Below, piece by piece: positions 41,047-47,964 of a stretch of 47,964 nt of DNA. A program made the position numbers and the translations under genes. Source of the stretch: an uncultured Muribaculaceae bacterium (lineage in GTDB: Bacteria; Bacteroidota; Bacteroidia; Bacteroidales; Muribaculaceae); the NCBI GenBank assembly GCA_910587355.1, contig CAJUKF010000008.1:1-47964 (forward strand). The letters are read 5' to 3'. The notes under the pieces are model-generated. The model saw nothing but the letters and a program-made list of their open reading frames with translations. It was not told the DNA's origin and made no database searches. The first letter of the stretch is position 1. Every line of letters begins with the position of its first letter.

Positions 41047-42354
41047 ATGCAGTCAGAATCAATCAGCCTCCGGCGAGGTCTCACGGGTCTGTCGCCCGTC
41101 ATAATCTTCCTTTTATTATATGTAGTAGTGTCGTTTATAGCCGGAGATTTCTACGTCATGCCTTTCTCAGTGGCGCTTCTTGTGGCATCGGCATGGGGTA
41201 TTGTCATCTCGAAGGGAACAATTGTCGAAAGACTTGAAATCTATTCTCGTGCAGCCGGTCACTCCAACATCATCTACATGATATGGATATTTATCCTTGC
41301 GGGTGCCTTTGCGTCGCTTGCCAAAGAAATGGGCGCGGTTGATGCCACTGTTGATTTGACTTTGCGCTATCTGCCTGCATCAATGCTTGTACCGGGCATG
41401 TTTGTGGCTGCATGTTTCATATCGCTTGCTGTGGGAACGTCGGTCGGCACTGTCGTGGCTCTGGCGCCGCTGGCAGCCGAAATCGGCGCCGGTGCCGGAG
41501 TAAGCACGTCCTTCATGATTTCCGTAGTGCTCGGCGGCGCTTTTTTCGGCGACAATCTGTCGTTTATCTCTGATACCACAATTGCAGCCACACGTTCCCA
41601 GGGGTGCGATATGTCCGATAAATTCAAGGCCAATATCCGCATAGCTCTTCCGGCGGCTGTCGTCACTCTGTGTATCTATCTCTTTCAGGCTATAGATGCT
41701 AAACCGGCGACATTGCCTGCCGATGCGCCGTCGGCATGGCTTGTGCTTCCGTATCTCATTGTGATAGTGACGGCAGTCGCAAGGCTTAATGTGACTGTCG
41801 TGCTCGGTCTCGGCATCGCCTCAGCCTATATAATGGGACTTATAATGGGCTACGGGCCTGTCGAAATGGCCGGATTCATGGGAACCGGTATTGACGGAAT
41901 GGGCAATCTCATAGTGATTACGCTCATGTCGGCCGGTATGCTCGGACTTGTGAAAGCCTGCGGAGGCATTGGGTGGCTGCTGCAGTCGCTCACCCGTCAT
42001 ATAAACGGAATCCGCGGTGCCGAGGTATGTGTGTCGGTGCTCGTCGGGTTGGTGAACATGTGCACGGCCAACAACACCGTCGCCATTATCACCGTGGGCT
42101 CGTTAACACGCGAAATTTCAAGCCGCTTCGGCATACCGGCGCGTAAGGCTGCCTCGTTGCTCGATACTTCGTCGTGCATCGTGCAGTGCCTTATTCCTTA
42201 TGGCGCTCAGACACTTCTGGCATGTTCGCTGGCCGGTATCTCGCCTGCCGAGCCGTTCGCGTATCTGTATTATCCCTGGGCTCTGGCCGTATGTGTGGCC
42301 ATATCCATTATAGTGAAAGGAGCTCCTTCAAAGACTGCGCCGTCAGCCCTTTGA
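41047..42354 (+). CDS. NhaC-family Na+/H+ antiporter
   Basis: Polytopic inner-membrane protein, 435 residues, with about 11 hydrophobic helices. Conserved NhaC-type segments include FISLAVGTSVGTVVALAPLA and GGAFFGDNLSFISDTTIAAT, and the polar-helix element NMCTANNTVAII. It probably exchanges Na+ for H+, though some members exchange organic acids or amino acids. The last 47 bases overlap the convergent HAD gene. Confidence 0.9.
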   Translation: MQSESISLRRGLTGLSPVIIFLLLYVVVSFIAGDFYVMPFSVALLVASAWGIVISKGTIVERLEIYSRAAGHSNIIYMIWIFILAGAFASLAKEMGAVDATVDLTLRYLPASMLVPGMFVAACFISLAVGTSVGTVVALAPLAAEIGAGAGVSTSFMISVVLGGAFFGDNLSFISDTTIAATRSQGCDMSDKFKANIRIALPAAVVTLCIYLFQAIDAKPATLPADAPSAWLVLPYLIVIVTAVARLNVTVVLGLGIASAYIMGLIMGYGPVEMAGFMGTGIDGMGNLIVITLMSAGMLGLVKACGGIGWLLQSLTRHINGIRGAEVCVSVLVGLVNMCTANNTVAIITVGSLTREISSRFGIPARKAASLLDTSSCIVQCLIPYGAQTLLACSLAGISPAEPFAYLYYPWALAVCVAISIIVKGAPSKTAPSAL

Positions 42355-42955
42355 ACGACGGAATTACCGTATCGGCATATTCCCGAAGACTTTCGGCCGG
42401 ATTGGTTGTCGACAGCGCGACAACGTGCGCGCCGGCTGCGCGACCCGCTCTGAGGCCATTGAAAGAATCCTCAAATACAACTGCATCCGCCGGATTAGCG
42501 CCGAGGCGTGCTGCTGCCGTGATATAGCATTCAGGGTCGGGTTTGGAGCGCGTTATGTCGTCGGCTGTGATTATTGTGTCGAAGAGTTCGCGGAAGCCCG
42601 GATGCATCTCATAAAGCCGGGTCATCTTTATTCCGTTGCTGCTTGTCACGATGGCTGCAGGTATTCCTGCGTCGCGCAGGCTTTTGAGGAAGTCGGTCAC
42701 GCCGTCATATATAGGAAAGGGCATGGTCTGTTCGTCGGCGTTCAGCATCCTCACTACATCGGCCTGAATCTCCGGCTCGGGGAAATATTTGCTTAGTATC
42801 TGCGGCAGCGTCGAGCCTTTGATTTTCTGTGCGAAGTTTTCAATTCCGGTAGGATGAGCGCTTTCAATCCGGCTCCATATTCCGGTGTATGTGGTCTCGC
42901 TGTCGATGAGCACGCCGTCGAGGTCGAAAAGGGCTGCCGAGGGGATTCTGTTCAT
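42308..42955 (-). CDS. HAD-superfamily phosphatase (beta-phosphoglucomutase-like)
   Basis: Cytoplasmic HAD hydrolase of the subgroup with an alpha-helical cap. Motif I ALFDLDGVLIDSETTY, motif II IVTSSNGIK, motif III Lys in RSKPDPECY and motif IV VFEDSFNGLRAGRAAG. Length 215. It may be a sugar-phosphate phosphatase or a beta-phosphoglucomutase relative. It starts 3 bases after the YigZ stop, making it the last gene of the cyd operon. Its last 15 codons are antisense to the nhaC end. Confidence 0.92.
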   Translation of the reverse strand: MNRIPSAALFDLDGVLIDSETTYTGIWSRIESAHPTGIENFAQKIKGSTLPQILSKYFPEPEIQADVVRMLNADEQTMPFPIYDGVTDFLKSLRDAGIPAAIVTSSNGIKMTRLYEMHPGFRELFDTIITADDITRSKPDPECYITAAARLGANPADAVVFEDSFNGLRAGRAAGAHVVALSTTNPAESLREYADTVIPSFKGLTAQSLKELLSL

Positions 42956-42958
42956 TTT

Positions 42959-43558
42959 TCAATCAGTTGTAAGAGTTACACCGTCGATGTCGGTGAGGCG
43001 CTTGCGCAGCATGTCTGCTTCGTCAGCGCGGATGCTCAGGGTAATGGAGCATGAGTTGTCGAAGAGCTGTTCCACGACTTCGACGCCGCCGCTTTTTGTA
43101 AGACGCATTACATCGTTCATTGCAAGATACGGGAACGTGAACGAAATATGGGTCATGTCGTGGCATTCGATGATTTCGGCTGCTTCGAGTGCTTCGCGTG
43201 CCGCCTCGCGGTATGCGGCAATCAGGCCTGAAGTGCCGAGTTTGATGCCGCCGAAATAGCGCACCACTACTATGACAATGTCGGTGAGACCGAAAGAGTT
43301 GATTTGGCCTAAAATAGGTTTGCCGGCAGTGCCCGACGGTTCGCCGTTGTCGGTGCTGAGAAAGTCGGTGCGCGCCGAGCCGAGCATATAAGCCCAGCAG
43401 ACATGCCGTGCGTCGTGGTATCGTTTCTGATAGCCTGCAATAACTTCACGGGCCCCCGCGGAGGTGGATACAGGGTGAGCGAAGGCAAGAAATTTGCTCA
43501 TCTTTTCCTTGTATATCGCCTCCGTCGGGGCCGCTATGGTATGGAAAGTATCAGCCAT
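42959..43558 (-). CDS. yigZ: IMPACT/YigZ-family protein
   Basis: 199-residue cytoplasmic protein of the UPF0029/IMPACT family. The N-terminal domain carries RHVCWAYMLG, DNGEPSGTAGKPIL and VVVRYFGGIKLGTSGLIAAY, all family signatures. The C-terminal half (about 135-199) is the ferredoxin-like DUF1949 domain. In eukaryotes IMPACT binds Gcn1; the bacterial role is unresolved. It lies 6 bases after cydB and 3 before the HAD gene. Confidence 0.94.
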   Translation of the reverse strand: MADTFHTIAAPTEAIYKEKMSKFLAFAHPVSTSAGAREVIAGYQKRYHDARHVCWAYMLGSARTDFLSTDNGEPSGTAGKPILGQINSFGLTDIVIVVVRYFGGIKLGTSGLIAAYREAAREALEAAEIIECHDMTHISFTFPYLAMNDVMRLTKSGGVEVVEQLFDNSCSITLSIRADEADMLRKRLTDIDGVTLTTD

Positions 43559-43564
43559 CGTGCG

Positions 43565-44707
43565 TCAGTAGACGTGCGAATCCTTTTCCAGTTCTTCTTC
43601 GGTAAGGGGTGCGGAGTTCATCTTGCGCCACACAATCCAGATGTATGCGAGCACGAAGGGAACGAGCACCGATACCCAGCTCATCACTTTGAGGGTAAAG
43701 AGCGACGACGAGCTGTTCGAAATCGAGAGTGATGACTGCGGGTCTAAGTTCGACGGCATATAAGCCGTGTGCCCGTATCCTGCGATGCAGAAGAGCACCA
43801 CAATCACGGCGGCCACGCCGAAGCCTGCCACCCAGATTCCGCCGCGCCATGTCTTGCTGAAAGCCGAGCCGAAGATGCCTGCGAGGACGGCGACTACGCC
43901 GAGCAGGAATATAACGGCGCACCACCACATGCCGAGGAGGTTATGGAGGTAGATATTGGGTTCTTTCACAAAGACGCCTGCTTCATTTTCGCGCAGTCCG
44001 GCGGTGCAGAGAAGCACTACGGTGAATGCTACGAATAGCACGGCGAATATCAGGCCGTTGACGAGTGTCTTTCGGCGCATACGGGCCGTGAAGCCTCCGT
44101 CGCCGCCTATGTTGTTGATGAAGTAGAGCGCACCCATGGTGCGTGCGAGGAAGAAGACCGTTATGCCGAGCAGAAGATTTTTCCAGCATGCAATCGCCTC
44201 GAGGCCATGTGTGGGTGCCCACAGCGAGATTACAGGAGCCGATACATCGAGTAGATTAGTCTTGGTGACAATGAAGTCGCCGCCGAAGAAGAATACGCCC
44301 ACGGCGACCCCGAGCAGTGTGCATCCGAAGAAACCGTTGCACAGCAGCAGGAAGTCGTAGAACCGTGTACCATATATATTGCCTTTGCGGCGGCGGAATT
44401 CATAGCTGAAAGCCTGTATGACAAAGCTGAGCAAAATGAGCATCCAGAGCCAGTAAGCACCTCCGAAACTTGTGCTGTAGAAGAGAGGGAATGCGGCGAA
44501 GAAGGCTCCGCCGAAGACAACCAGCGTGGTGTAGGTGAATTCCCATTTGCGACCGAGAGAGTTCACCATAAGCTGTCGCTCGGCATCGGTCGATTTGCAG
44601 TAAAGCATCGACTGTCCGCCCTGTACGAAGAGCAGAAATACCAGTGCTGCGCCGAGTACGGCTATCAGAAGCCACCAGTAAGCCTGAAGAGTTGCGAGAG
44701 TATCCAT
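43565..44707 (-). CDS. cydB: Cytochrome bd ubiquinol oxidase subunit II
   Basis: Second subunit of the high-affinity bd oxidase of the inner membrane, which lets an anaerobe scavenge traces of oxygen. About nine hydrophobic helices; it opens LATLQAYWWLLIAVLGAALV and shows the conserved VFLLFVQGGQSML (GG in helix 1-2 region) and KVMSWVSVLVPFVLAYIWIVW near the end. Length 380 (E. coli 379). It follows cydA by 9 bases. Confidence 0.95.
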   Translation of the reverse strand: MDTLATLQAYWWLLIAVLGAALVFLLFVQGGQSMLYCKSTDAERQLMVNSLGRKWEFTYTTLVVFGGAFFAAFPLFYSTSFGGAYWLWMLILLSFVIQAFSYEFRRRKGNIYGTRFYDFLLLCNGFFGCTLLGVAVGVFFFGGDFIVTKTNLLDVSAPVISLWAPTHGLEAIACWKNLLLGITVFFLARTMGALYFINNIGGDGGFTARMRRKTLVNGLIFAVLFVAFTVVLLCTAGLRENEAGVFVKEPNIYLHNLLGMWWCAVIFLLGVVAVLAGIFGSAFSKTWRGGIWVAGFGVAAVIVVLFCIAGYGHTAYMPSNLDPQSSLSISNSSSSLFTLKVMSWVSVLVPFVLAYIWIVWRKMNSAPLTEEELEKDSHVY

Positions 44708-44716
44708 AGTCGTTGC

Positions 44717-46282
44717 TTATTTTTTAGGTTGTTCGATATCGGTTTTTGATGCGCCTGAAATATAGCGGAGCATGATGCTGATTTCAGCAATCAGGAGGCC
44801 GGTGAAAAGTACGGCGAAAATCCAGAATGTGGTCTGTACCGAGCCCTCCCGGATGCCGGATATCGCCGAGGTGGTGGGCATGAGGTCCTGAATCACCCAG
44901 GGCTGACGGCCGACTTCAGCGACAATCCAGCCAGCCTGGCTGCAAATCCATACCACAGCGATTGATACTATTCCGAACCAGCATAGCCATTTGTTGGTGA
45001 GTATAGCAGGCTTGCGCGTGCAGACGAAAAGCATGACTACGAAAAGAAGCATCAGATAGCCTCCGGCAGTAACCATGATGTGGAAAGAATAGAATGTAAG
45101 GTCTACATTCGGCACTGCGGCTTCGGGAGAAGACAGATAGCCGTAGCCGAAATAGCGGAAATTTTTCTGTATGCTGTCGGCCGCGGCATTCATTGCGGCT
45201 GTATCACCGCTGTGTCGTGCCGCATCGTAGTCGGCGAGTGCCGAGCGCACACTTGCGCCGAGTGCCATTTTGTCGGAATACGAGAGACCGTATACGGTAT
45301 CGTTCTGCGGTGTGATTGTGCGTCCTTCAATCAGGTCGTCGATACCGGGTACATATGAGTCGAAATCGGAGTTGGCAAGGAACGACAGGCCGCGCGGAAT
45401 GTCGATGCTGAAGAGCATGGGGTCTTTGTCGGTGCGCTGCGCCGCTGGCTTGAGAATGCCGACAGCCACAAGGTCCTGACCGCATGAGCCTCGGTAAAGA
45501 CCTTCCATTGCAGCTAATTTCATGGGCTGGTGGCGCGATACCTGCACTGCCGAGCCGTGGCCGGTGTAGAGGGTGGCGAGAATGCCGATGAGGCCGACCC
45601 ACGAGGCGACGGTGACAGATTTGCGCGCGGCTTCGGTGTTGCGTTTTTTCAGCAGCAGCCATGAGCTGACACCTACGACAAACACTGCGCCGAGAACCCA
45701 GCCGCTGAATACGGTATGGAAAAATTTATTGATTGCCACAGGGCTGAGAGCCACGGCGGCGAAATCGGTCATTACATTGCGCATCTGCGCAGGGTCGAAG
45801 TCGCAGCCTGCCGGATACTGCATCCATGCGTTGGCTACAAGAATCCACAGAGCCGACAGCGTGACACCTAATGCCGTGAGCCATGTGGAAGCGAGGTGGA
45901 ATTTTTTGCTTACTTTATTCCAGCCGAAGAACATCACGGCCACAAAGGTAGCTTCCATAAAGAAGGCGAGCAGGCCCTCGATAGCAAGCGGGGCGCCGAA
46001 TATATCGCCGACAAACCAGCTGTAGTTCGACCAGTTTGTGCCGAATTCAAATTCAAGAATTATGCCCGTGGCAACTCCGCAGGCGAAGTTTATGCCGAAG
46101 AGTGTCATCCAGAATTTCGTTATTCCTTTCCAGCGGATGTCGCCGGTGCGCACGTAAAGGCTCTCCATGATTGCCACAATCAGCGAGAGACCGATTGTCA
46201 GAGGCACGAAAAGCCAGTGATACATGGCTGTCAGGGCAAATTGAGCCCTCGACCAGTCGACCACTCCAAGTAACTCGTTCAT
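44717..46282 (-). CDS. cydA: Cytochrome bd ubiquinol oxidase subunit I
   Basis: Haem-bearing subunit oxidising menaquinol and reducing oxygen. The start WSRAQFALTAMYHWLFVPLT contains the axial His22 (His19 in E. coli). The quinol loop has the usual region around GDTAAMNAAADSIQ before a helix with the Met ligand region. Further conserved items are GVATGIILEFEFGTNWSNYS and MEATFVAVMFFGW. Length 521 (E. coli 522). Menaquinone is inferred as the donor from the phylum. It follows the DUF4492 gene by 20 bases. Confidence 0.97.
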   Translation of the reverse strand: MNELLGVVDWSRAQFALTAMYHWLFVPLTIGLSLIVAIMESLYVRTGDIRWKGITKFWMTLFGINFACGVATGIILEFEFGTNWSNYSWFVGDIFGAPLAIEGLLAFFMEATFVAVMFFGWNKVSKKFHLASTWLTALGVTLSALWILVANAWMQYPAGCDFDPAQMRNVMTDFAAVALSPVAINKFFHTVFSGWVLGAVFVVGVSSWLLLKKRNTEAARKSVTVASWVGLIGILATLYTGHGSAVQVSRHQPMKLAAMEGLYRGSCGQDLVAVGILKPAAQRTDKDPMLFSIDIPRGLSFLANSDFDSYVPGIDDLIEGRTITPQNDTVYGLSYSDKMALGASVRSALADYDAARHSGDTAAMNAAADSIQKNFRYFGYGYLSSPEAAVPNVDLTFYSFHIMVTAGGYLMLLFVVMLFVCTRKPAILTNKWLCWFGIVSIAVVWICSQAGWIVAEVGRQPWVIQDLMPTTSAISGIREGSVQTTFWIFAVLFTGLLIAEISIMLRYISGASKTDIEQPKK

Positions 46283-46302
46283 AATCGATATATTTTAGGT
46301 AA

Positions 46303-46533
46303 TTAGTTATTTAAGGGCTGTATAAGAGATTCTCTTACAGCATCGGCCCGCTCGGAGTCGGTGTCGTAATGGCGCTCCAGCACGTCCGGGAAGAAGAACA
46401 GCTTGAGCACTGCGAAGAAAATAAACAATTTGATGATAATCAGCAGCCAGAGTTTGCGGCCTACTGTCATGTTGCGGAAGCCGTCGACATATAAATCGAC
46501 GGTGCGGTGCCAAAATCCGTTTTCCGCACTCAT
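46303..46533 (-). CDS. DUF4492 small membrane protein
   Basis: 76-residue protein with one hydrophobic helix (LWLLIIIKLFIFFAVLKLFFF). The start FWHRTVDLYVDGFRNMTVGR is, from memory, characteristic of DUF4492, found upstream of cydA in Bacteroidetes. It may be an assembly or accessory subunit of the bd oxidase, comparable in position to CydX, though CydX normally lies after cydB. It starts 5 bases after the YitT stop. Confidence 0.85.
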   Translation of the reverse strand: MSAENGFWHRTVDLYVDGFRNMTVGRKLWLLIIIKLFIFFAVLKLFFFPDVLERHYDTDSERADAVRESLIQPLNN

Positions 46534-46538
46534 GCCAA

Positions 46539-47489
46539 TCAGAATTTAGGGGGTATCTGAGAAGTGTTTGCAGCCGGATTCGGCAACTGGGTATGAGCCG
46601 GATGATGGTCGGGTGCTTTCATGCGGACCTTCAGTTCGTCGAATCCTTTGCCATAGACACCGTTCACATTGCACTGCGTGGTGAATGCATCGGGGTCGAT
46701 AGATTTGATTATTCGCGAGATAGTCACAGATTCTATTTTGCGGCACATTACCAGAAGTACCTTCACTTCCTGCTTCGAGTACCAGCCCATGCCGGTGAGA
46801 ACAGTGCATCCGCGTTTTGCCTCGTTGTTTATGGCAGTGGCGATTTCTTCCCATTTTTTTGAAAAAATGGTAAACTGCACGGCCTGACGGTTGGTGTTGA
46901 CGACAAGGTCGGCCACATAGGCGCTGAGCAGCAGCACGATGAAGCCGTAGACCACTTTGTCAATCTGATGAAAAAGGAAGTATGACGAGGATATGATGAT
47001 GCAGTCGTTGCACAGCATTGTGCGTCCGATGCTCACATTGGTATATTTCTGCACCATGGCGGCTATGATGTCGGTGCCGCCGCTGGAGCCGTTGTGAGTG
47101 AATGCCACGCCGATGCCGACACCAGCCATCGCACCTCCAATCACTACGTTGGTCAGCGAATCATTAGTGAAGCCCCCCTCTAACAGAGGCTGGAAGATTG
47201 ATACGAAGACCGATATCATCGTTGCGCCGTAGATAGTGCCGAGCACAAATTTCTTGCCGACGATTTTATATGCAAGCGCAAGCAGAAGGAGATTGCAGGC
47301 ATACTGCGTGATACCTACCGGTATACCGGTAAGGAAGTAAACTATGGTACCCACACCGGCCAGACCGCCAATCACCACTCTCTCGGGAAGAATAAATCCG
47401 CAAAAACCAAATGCGTATATGGCCATGCCAAATGTGATGAACACATAATCGCGGGCTGTGCGGTACAGATTGTTTTTATTAAATGCCAT
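46539..47489 (-). CDS. YitT-family membrane protein (DUF161 + DUF2179)
   Basis: Membrane protein of 316 residues with about five or six helices. The N-terminal region (about 10-210) has the repeated YitT signatures PERVVIGGLAGVGTIVYFLTG and THNGSSGGTDIIAAM. The cytoplasmic C-terminal DUF2179 domain (about 220-290) includes CTVLTGMGWYSKQEVKVLL and ITRIIKSI-type sequence. A Pro-rich tail of about 25 residues (HHPAHTQLPNP) extends past it. Function unknown in general. It heads the operon with DUF4492 and cydAB; a TACCTTTG box lies at 47535-47542. Confidence 0.9.
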   Translation of the reverse strand: MAFNKNNLYRTARDYVFITFGMAIYAFGFCGFILPERVVIGGLAGVGTIVYFLTGIPVGITQYACNLLLLALAYKIVGKKFVLGTIYGATMISVFVSIFQPLLEGGFTNDSLTNVVIGGAMAGVGIGVAFTHNGSSGGTDIIAAMVQKYTNVSIGRTMLCNDCIIISSSYFLFHQIDKVVYGFIVLLLSAYVADLVVNTNRQAVQFTIFSKKWEEIATAINNEAKRGCTVLTGMGWYSKQEVKVLLVMCRKIESVTISRIIKSIDPDAFTTQCNVNGVYGKGFDELKVRMKAPDHHPAHTQLPNPAANTSQIPPKF

Positions 47490-47534
47490 TTGTGTAGTTA
47501 TACTGTGTCTTTCACAAGGGTTGGATTATCTCCG

Positions 47535-47542
47535 CAAAGGTA
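47535..47542 (-). promoter_or_regulatory. Promoter -7 box of the yitT-cyd operon
   Basis: Minus-strand TACCTTTG, 45 bases before the ATG at 47489. No clear -33 element. Confidence 0.5.
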
Positions 47543-47615
47543 AGCAAAAAACTGTGATTAGATGCTTACTCCCGTTAAAAATATATTTCCCCGGCGCATC
47601 AAAACCACCGCTATT

Positions 47616-47716
47616 ATTGTTTTTATTTAGAATACACAACATCATTTCCGATGCTCGTCGTCGGCAATCTGCAAATAAATTATTCGTATCTTTGCAAAGA
47701 AATAACCCGCACGAAT
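47616..47716. repeat. 101-bp direct repeat, copy 1 (engB upstream region)
   Basis: Starts ATTGTTTTTATTTAG and ends directly before the engB ATG at 47717. It includes TATCTTTG (47687-47694), a -7 box. It differs from copy 2 at a single base (T at 47661, C at 47909). Confidence 0.9.
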
Positions 47717-47878
47717 ATGATAATCAATACTGCACGCTTTGTGATAAGCAACTCTGACTACCGCAAGTGCCCGACGGACCAGAGGCACGAGTATGCCTTC
47801 ATAGGCCGCTCAAATGTCGGCAAGTCGTCGTTAATAAATATGTTAACGGGCCGCAAAGGACTCATTGTTTTTATTTAG
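47717..47878 (+). pseudogene. engB: Truncated engB (YihA/YsxC) ribosome-assembly GTPase
   Basis: EngB is a GTPase needed for large-subunit assembly. The frame from 47717 reads MIINTARFVISNSDYRKCPT, then EYAFIGRSNVGKSSLINMLT, which contains the G1/P-loop GRSNVGKS and matches EngB. After GRKGL the sequence leaves the family: only IVFI and a stop follow, because a copy of the upstream region begins at 47864. The full protein is about 200 residues, so only the first quarter is present. An intact engB may begin at 47965, just outside the window. An assembly artefact is the main alternative. Confidence 0.75.
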
Positions 47879-47964
47879 AATACACAACATCATTTCCGAT
47901 GCTCGTCGCCGGCAATCTGCAAATAAATTATTCGTATCTTTGCAAAGAAATAACCCGCACGAAT
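47864..47964. repeat. 101-bp direct repeat, copy 2, ending at the window edge
   Basis: Matches 47616-47716 at 100 of 101 positions with a 248-base period, and carries its own TATCTTTG box (47935-47942). The window ends exactly one base before the position where a second engB ATG would stand. Confidence 0.9.

Noticed and set aside
47651..47716. Earlier in-frame ATG for engB
   Set aside because: The -7 box TATCTTTG at 47687-47694 would fall inside the coding region; the family start matches MIINTARF.
1..47964. CRISPR arrays, prophage genes, integrases, transposases or rRNA genes
   Set aside because: No regularly spaced repeat array, no transposase or integrase motifs and no rRNA sequence were seen on either strand.

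Overview
The window looks like chromosomal DNA of a Bacteroidales bacterium. Direct signs are many copies of the Bacteroidetes sigma-factor -7 box TAnnTTTG (several with a TTG/TTTG element about 20 bases upstream), weak Shine-Dalgarno sequences, and typical Bacteroidetes neighbourhoods: DUF4492-cydA-cydB, PadR-PspC, a small membrane protein beside a Skp-like lipoprotein, and the large NADP-type GdhA. The moderately high GC of the core genes would suit a Muribaculaceae-like gut commensal, but that family assignment is inference. Almost all of it is core metabolism; the clearest foreign segment is a compact type II restriction-modification (R-M) locus.

Layout. 1-6242 (minus): partial aspS, an M3 dipeptidyl carboxypeptidase lipoprotein, and a pepD/N-acetylmuramidase pair. 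6412-7224 (plus): a small membrane protein and a Skp/OmpH-like lipoprotein. 7225-8670: a DUF2156 gene bracketed by two REPIN-like elements of about 107 bp. 8689-15625 (minus): a tightly packed six-gene run (clostripain-type peptidase, MscS channel with an insertion, prolyl oligopeptidase, lipoprotein with BamE-like end, two metallo-beta-lactamase-fold hydrolases). 15679-20493 (minus): GH78 alpha-L-rhamnosidase, UDP-galactopyranose mutase and a WbbI-like galactofuranosyltransferase in one run.

20735-24203: a RibD-C reductase, an outer-membrane barrel protein, small unlisted ORFs, a secreted protein of unknown function, a TfoX-N protein and tRNA-Ser(UGA). 24371-31994 (minus): rubrerythrin, a Cof-type phosphatase, gdhA and carAB. 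32123-34456: R-M locus with controller (C) protein and putative endonuclease on plus, C5-cytosine methyltransferase convergent on minus, and a 14-bp perfect inverted repeat framing the C promoter. 34613-38121: rpsA, a radical SAM protein and a SpoU/TrmH methyltransferase. 38157-42955: PspC/PadR pair, Bcr/CflA-type MFS exporter, NhaC-type antiporter and a HAD phosphatase. 42959-47489 (minus): YigZ, CydB, CydA, DUF4492 and YitT form one long operon ending in that HAD gene. The right edge holds the start of engB, cut off after about 49 codons by a second copy of its own 101-bp upstream region.

The points most worth following up are the R-M control region and its unrecognised nuclease, the duplicated engB front, the REPIN-like pair, the free-standing galactofuranose cassette, and a set of genes whose -7 box lies only 4-8 bases before the start codon, which predicts leaderless or nearly leaderless mRNAs.
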